From NCBI GenBank assembly GCA_934394515.1, contig CAKRRU010000051.1:1-17246 (forward strand): 17,246 nt of DNA. Reading direction: 5' to 3'. The DNA comes from an uncultured Acetatifactor sp. GTDB lineage: Bacteria; Bacillota; Clostridia; Lachnospirales; Lachnospiraceae. The translations under genes and the position numbers were made by a program. Shown in pieces: positions 14,823 to 17,246 of this stretch. The stretch's first letter is position 1, and each line of letters opens with the position of its first letter. Under the pieces are notes generated by a model that searched no databases, had not been told where the DNA came from, and saw only the letters and a program-made list of their open reading frames with translations.

Positions 14823-15401
14823 ATGAATAAAGTCAAAACGGCTGTAAAATGTGTTGGTGTGGCAGCAGCATATTTGTTACTGCTGATGTTCAGTAAACTG
14901 TTGGAATTCTGGATTTTTACTTCAAAACTGACTTATGAGGAATTGCTAAACCTGACATGGAATTGGGAAGCTATGCCGGAGAGCTTTCTGTTTACCTTCC
15001 CTTATGGCTTGGGAATCTTCCGGGTGCTTCTGATTACACTGCTGCTGTGTCTGCTGATCCATGGCAGGGATTTCCGGATTCGAAGAGAAAAATCTGTATT
15101 ACAATGTCTCAGGATGCATGCGGGAACTTTTCTTTTACAGGGAGCTACACTCACCGGGGTGGTCATCGGAGCCTGTTATGCAAGACTGGATACTCGCTTG
15201 TCGATGCTGCTTTCTGACGGATATTTTTACTTTAGCGGGACACATGCTCTGATGGGAGCAATGCAACTGACAGATCCATTGGCGGAAATATGGACGATTT
15301 TTACTGTGTTGGTATATCTGTACGAATCAGACTTCCTGATGGGGCTGGCAGCCTACGTGTTCTATGAATTGCTTCGCGTGTGTTTTGACAGCAAGTTGTA
15401 A
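14823..15401 (+). CDS. small integral membrane protein of unknown function
   Basis: The product has 192 residues when read from ATG 14823. I chose this start because GGAGGGA (14811-14817) lies 5 bp upstream. An in-frame ATG at 14763 would add 20 residues but has no ribosome binding site. The chain has about four or five hydrophobic segments: about 9-27, 60-80, 100-120 and 145-185. Between the first two lies a polar loop with TYEELLNLTWNWEAMPESF, and after the second an Arg/Lys-rich loop (HGRDFRIRREKS), which suggests it faces the cytosol. I recognise no family. It lies between the two-component operon and putP, in the same direction, after a 266-bp gap, so it may be a target or accessory of the signalling pair. 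Confidence 0.75.
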   Translation: MNKVKTAVKCVGVAAAYLLLLMFSKLLEFWIFTSKLTYEELLNLTWNWEAMPESFLFTFPYGLGIFRVLLITLLLCLLIHGRDFRIRREKSVLQCLRMHAGTFLLQGATLTGVVIGACYARLDTRLSMLLSDGYFYFSGTHALMGAMQLTDPLAEIWTIFTVLVYLYESDFLMGLAAYVFYELLRVCFDSKL

Positions 15402-15428
15402 TAAGATACACATGAACACAATTATATA

Positions 15429-15491
15429 CTTTCACACATTACAGCGATAACAAACTAATTTGTTGACGAGGAGCCGGTTATTGTTTATAAT
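15429..15491 (+). promoter_or_regulatory. promoter of putP with 38-bp shared element (copy B)
   Basis: TTGACG (15463-15468) and a perfect TATAAT (15486-15491) are 17 bp apart. The 38 bp at 15429-15466 match copy A at 36 positions and sit at the same distance from the -10 box. The core ATTACAGCGATAACAA (15438-15453) matches the cre consensus WTGNNARCGNWWWCAW at all defined positions but one. AACAAA-CTAA-TTTGTT (15449-15464) is a perfect inverted repeat overlapping the -35 box. Confidence 0.8.
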
Positions 15492-15546
15492 AAAGCGTAT
15501 CACTGTATACAACAAAACTATTCGGACTGCATCTGAGGAAGAAATT

Positions 15547-15600
15547 ATGATTCCAGAATGTAATTTGGTGTTTTTCAGACAAGTGTATTTCGAATGGTAA
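15547..15600 (+). CDS. possible 17-codon leader peptide before putP
   Basis: GAGGAAG (15535-15541) lies 5 bp before ATG 15547, and the frame runs MIPECNLVFFRQVYFEW to TAA at 15598-15600. It ends 6 bp before the putP ribosome binding site (GAGGAGG, 15607-15613), so ribosomes leaving it could reinitiate at putP. It lies fully inside the leader of the putP transcript. Its rich Phe/Tyr/Trp content is noted, but no attenuator hairpin was found. It may be chance. Confidence 0.35.
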   Translation: MIPECNLVFFRQVYFEW

Positions 15601-15618
15601 ACTTACGAGGAGGATATT

Positions 15619-17154
15619 ATGACAGGAAATACGCTTGGATGGGTAATTGTGGCATTCGTGCTGTACTTACTCATGATGATCGCTATCGGGGCGTTCTATG
15701 CAAAGGGAAACAATAATTCCGAAGATTACTTTTTGGGTGGCAGAAAGCTGAACGGTTTTGTCGCTGCGCTGTCCGCACAGGCATCGGATATGAGCGGATG
15801 GCTGCTGATGGGACTGCCGGGTGCTATTTATTTAACCGGTGTCGGCGGTGACGGCTGGATTGCCATCGGACTGTTTATCGGAACGACACTGAATTGGCTG
15901 TTCATTGCCACGAAGCTGCGCAGATATACGATCCGCGCTAATAATTCCGTGACGCTGCCGACTTATTTTGAGAACCGTTTCCATGATGAGAAGAAGGTAT
16001 TGATGACGGTTTCTTCCGTTACTATTGTGGTATTTTTCCTGGTGTATTGTGCTTCCGCACTTTCTGCCGGCGGTCAGCTGTTTGAGTCAGTGTTCGGTAT
16101 TGATTATCATGTGGCACTGACCATCGGTGCGCTGGTAGTACTGGTGTATACGTTCCTGGGCGGATTCACCGCAGTATGCGTGACAGACTTTATCCAGGGC
16201 ATGCTGATGCTGGTCGGTATTCTGGCAGTACCTTTGTTTGCCTATCATTTCCTGACCGGCAATGGAACCACGCTGGCAGCAGGACTGGAAGCCGGAGGTG
16301 CCGACAGCACCAATTTCCTGAACCTGATGAAGAACGGTGACGGCAGCAACAATATCGTCAGCGTGATCTCCGGCCTCGGCTGGGGACTGGGATATTTCGG
16401 TATGCCTCATATCCTTGTGAGATTTATGGCAGTCCGGGATGAAAAGGAAATGACCAAGTCCAAGGCTACAGCCATCAGCTGGGTGGCATTATCCCTGGGA
16501 TTTGCAGTGTTTATCGGTATTCTGGGCAGAGCTTATCTGCCGGAGCTAGTGAACGGCAATAATGAGAAGGTATTTATCGAGATGATCAAGAAAGTATTCA
16601 CCGTGGAGATGCGGGCTCCTTTCATTGCAGGATTGTTCCTCTGCGGTATCTTGGCGGCGATCATGTCCACGGCGGATTCCCAGCTGTTGGTCAGCGCCTC
16701 CAGCGTAGCGGAAGATATTTTCAAGGGCTTGATCAAAAAGGATGCGGATGACAAGACTGTAATGAATGTCAGCCGTGCTACTGTACTGGCAGTCGCAGTA
16801 CTGGCTTATATCATTGCGTGGAACCCGAACAACACTGTTATGGGACTGGTATCCAACGCATGGGCAGGTCTGGGTGCTGCTTTCGGACCTCTGGTAGTGA
16901 TGTCCTTATATTGGAAGAGAACCAACTTCCCCGGCGCAGTGGCAGGTATCGTCACCGGCGCACTGACCGTTATTGTCTGGGACTACATTCCTCTCGTAGG
17001 CGGACAGACCCTCGGCAAGGCAACCGGCCTGTATTCGCTGGTAGTGGGATTTGCACTTGGTCTCATCGCCATCGTGGCAGTCAGCCTGGCTACCAAGGCT
17101 CCTTCGGAAGAGATGTTGCAGGAGTTTGAGGATGTGAAGGCGAATCGTTTGTAA
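15619..17154 (+). CDS. putP: sodium/proline symporter (SSS family)
   Basis: The product has 511 residues (E. coli PutP has 502) with about 13 membrane segments. The sodium-site stretch in helix 2 is intact: ALSAQASDMSGWLLMGLPGA, where D57, S59 and G60 line up with E. coli D55, S57 and G58. The helix-9 motif IMSTADSQLLVSASSVAEDI carries S350 and T351, matching the second sodium-ligand pair S340/T341. The protein imports L-proline with Na+ for osmoprotection, carbon/nitrogen supply or Stickland-type metabolism. GAGGAGG at 15607-15613 supports the start. Its promoter carries the same 38-bp element as the two-component operon. No putA-like proline catabolic gene lies nearby. The 92 bases after its stop show no gene and no clear terminator. 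Confidence 0.93.
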   Translation: MTGNTLGWVIVAFVLYLLMMIAIGAFYAKGNNNSEDYFLGGRKLNGFVAALSAQASDMSGWLLMGLPGAIYLTGVGGDGWIAIGLFIGTTLNWLFIATKLRRYTIRANNSVTLPTYFENRFHDEKKVLMTVSSVTIVVFFLVYCASALSAGGQLFESVFGIDYHVALTIGALVVLVYTFLGGFTAVCVTDFIQGMLMLVGILAVPLFAYHFLTGNGTTLAAGLEAGGADSTNFLNLMKNGDGSNNIVSVISGLGWGLGYFGMPHILVRFMAVRDEKEMTKSKATAISWVALSLGFAVFIGILGRAYLPELVNGNNEKVFIEMIKKVFTVEMRAPFIAGLFLCGILAAIMSTADSQLLVSASSVAEDIFKGLIKKDADDKTVMNVSRATVLAVAVLAYIIAWNPNNTVMGLVSNAWAGLGAAFGPLVVMSLYWKRTNFPGAVAGIVTGALTVIVWDYIPLVGGQTLGKATGLYSLVVGFALGLIAIVAVSLATKAPSEEMLQEFEDVKANRL

Positions 17155-17246
17155 ATTGAAAGTTAGTGAATGATCATTGGCTAACCGGACGAACTCCCGG
17201 AACGGACAGAATGCCTTCCGGCAGCTGTAACGTCTCCGAGTGTGAA

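Noticed and set aside
17155..17246. Possible terminator after putP (CCGGAA ... TTCCGG)
   Set aside because: The stem is only 6 bp with a long loop and is not followed by a T run. The palindrome AATGATCATT at 17169-17178 is too short to interpret.

Overview
The window looks like chromosomal DNA of an anaerobic gut Firmicute, most likely a Clostridia/Lachnospiraceae member (inference). The pointers are strong GGAGG-type ribosome binding sites, a surface protein with an SPNTG sorting signal, an AgrC/AgrA-like LytTR two-component pair, an Rpn-family PD-(D/E)XK protein and an ORF6N protein. No rRNA, tRNA, CRISPR array, integrase or complete insertion sequence was found.

Layout. Bases 1-1276 hold the 3' end of a P-II-like regulator overlapping, by ATGA, an acyltransferase-3 membrane enzyme. 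Bases 1343-4560 are a patch of accessory character: an AT-rich ORF6N protein with a phospholipase-D-like C-terminus, a convergent RlmI-like methyltransferase gene (probably housekeeping), and an Rpn-family nuclease/transposase gene with its own near-consensus promoter. Convergent gene pairs are separated by terminators that can work in both directions. Bases 4613-5454 hold a minus-strand merR-type gene with a GyrI-like ligand domain and a textbook MerR operator (18-bp palindrome inside a 19-bp promoter spacer). The operator promoter points away from merR, toward a 2220-residue cell-wall-anchored surface protein at 5714-12376, after a leader of about 250 nt.

The surface protein has a signal peptide, an alpha-helical N-terminal segment, beta-helix modules delimited by His/Cys motifs, a long series of MBG/YDG/Ig-like domains, an Asn/Gly-rich spacer and the SPNTG anchor. 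It ends at a strong terminator. Then come a LytTR response regulator and a GHKL histidine kinase (ATGA overlap), a small unknown membrane protein, and a PutP-type sodium/proline symporter.

The main non-obvious observation is a 38-bp element (36/38 identical) present twice, 2996 bp apart. It sits at exactly the same position over the -35 region of two strong promoters, one for the two-component operon and one for putP. It contains a catabolite-responsive (cre)-like core, and in the putP copy a perfect inverted repeat. This implies that the signalling operon and the symporter share a regulator. Other points of interest are the MerR operator facing a giant adhesin, a 17-codon leader ORF with its own ribosome binding site before putP, and a 21-bp direct repeat beside a -35-poor promoter upstream of the unknown membrane protein, which could be a target of the neighbouring LytTR regulator. 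I found no clear new defence or RNA-guided system.
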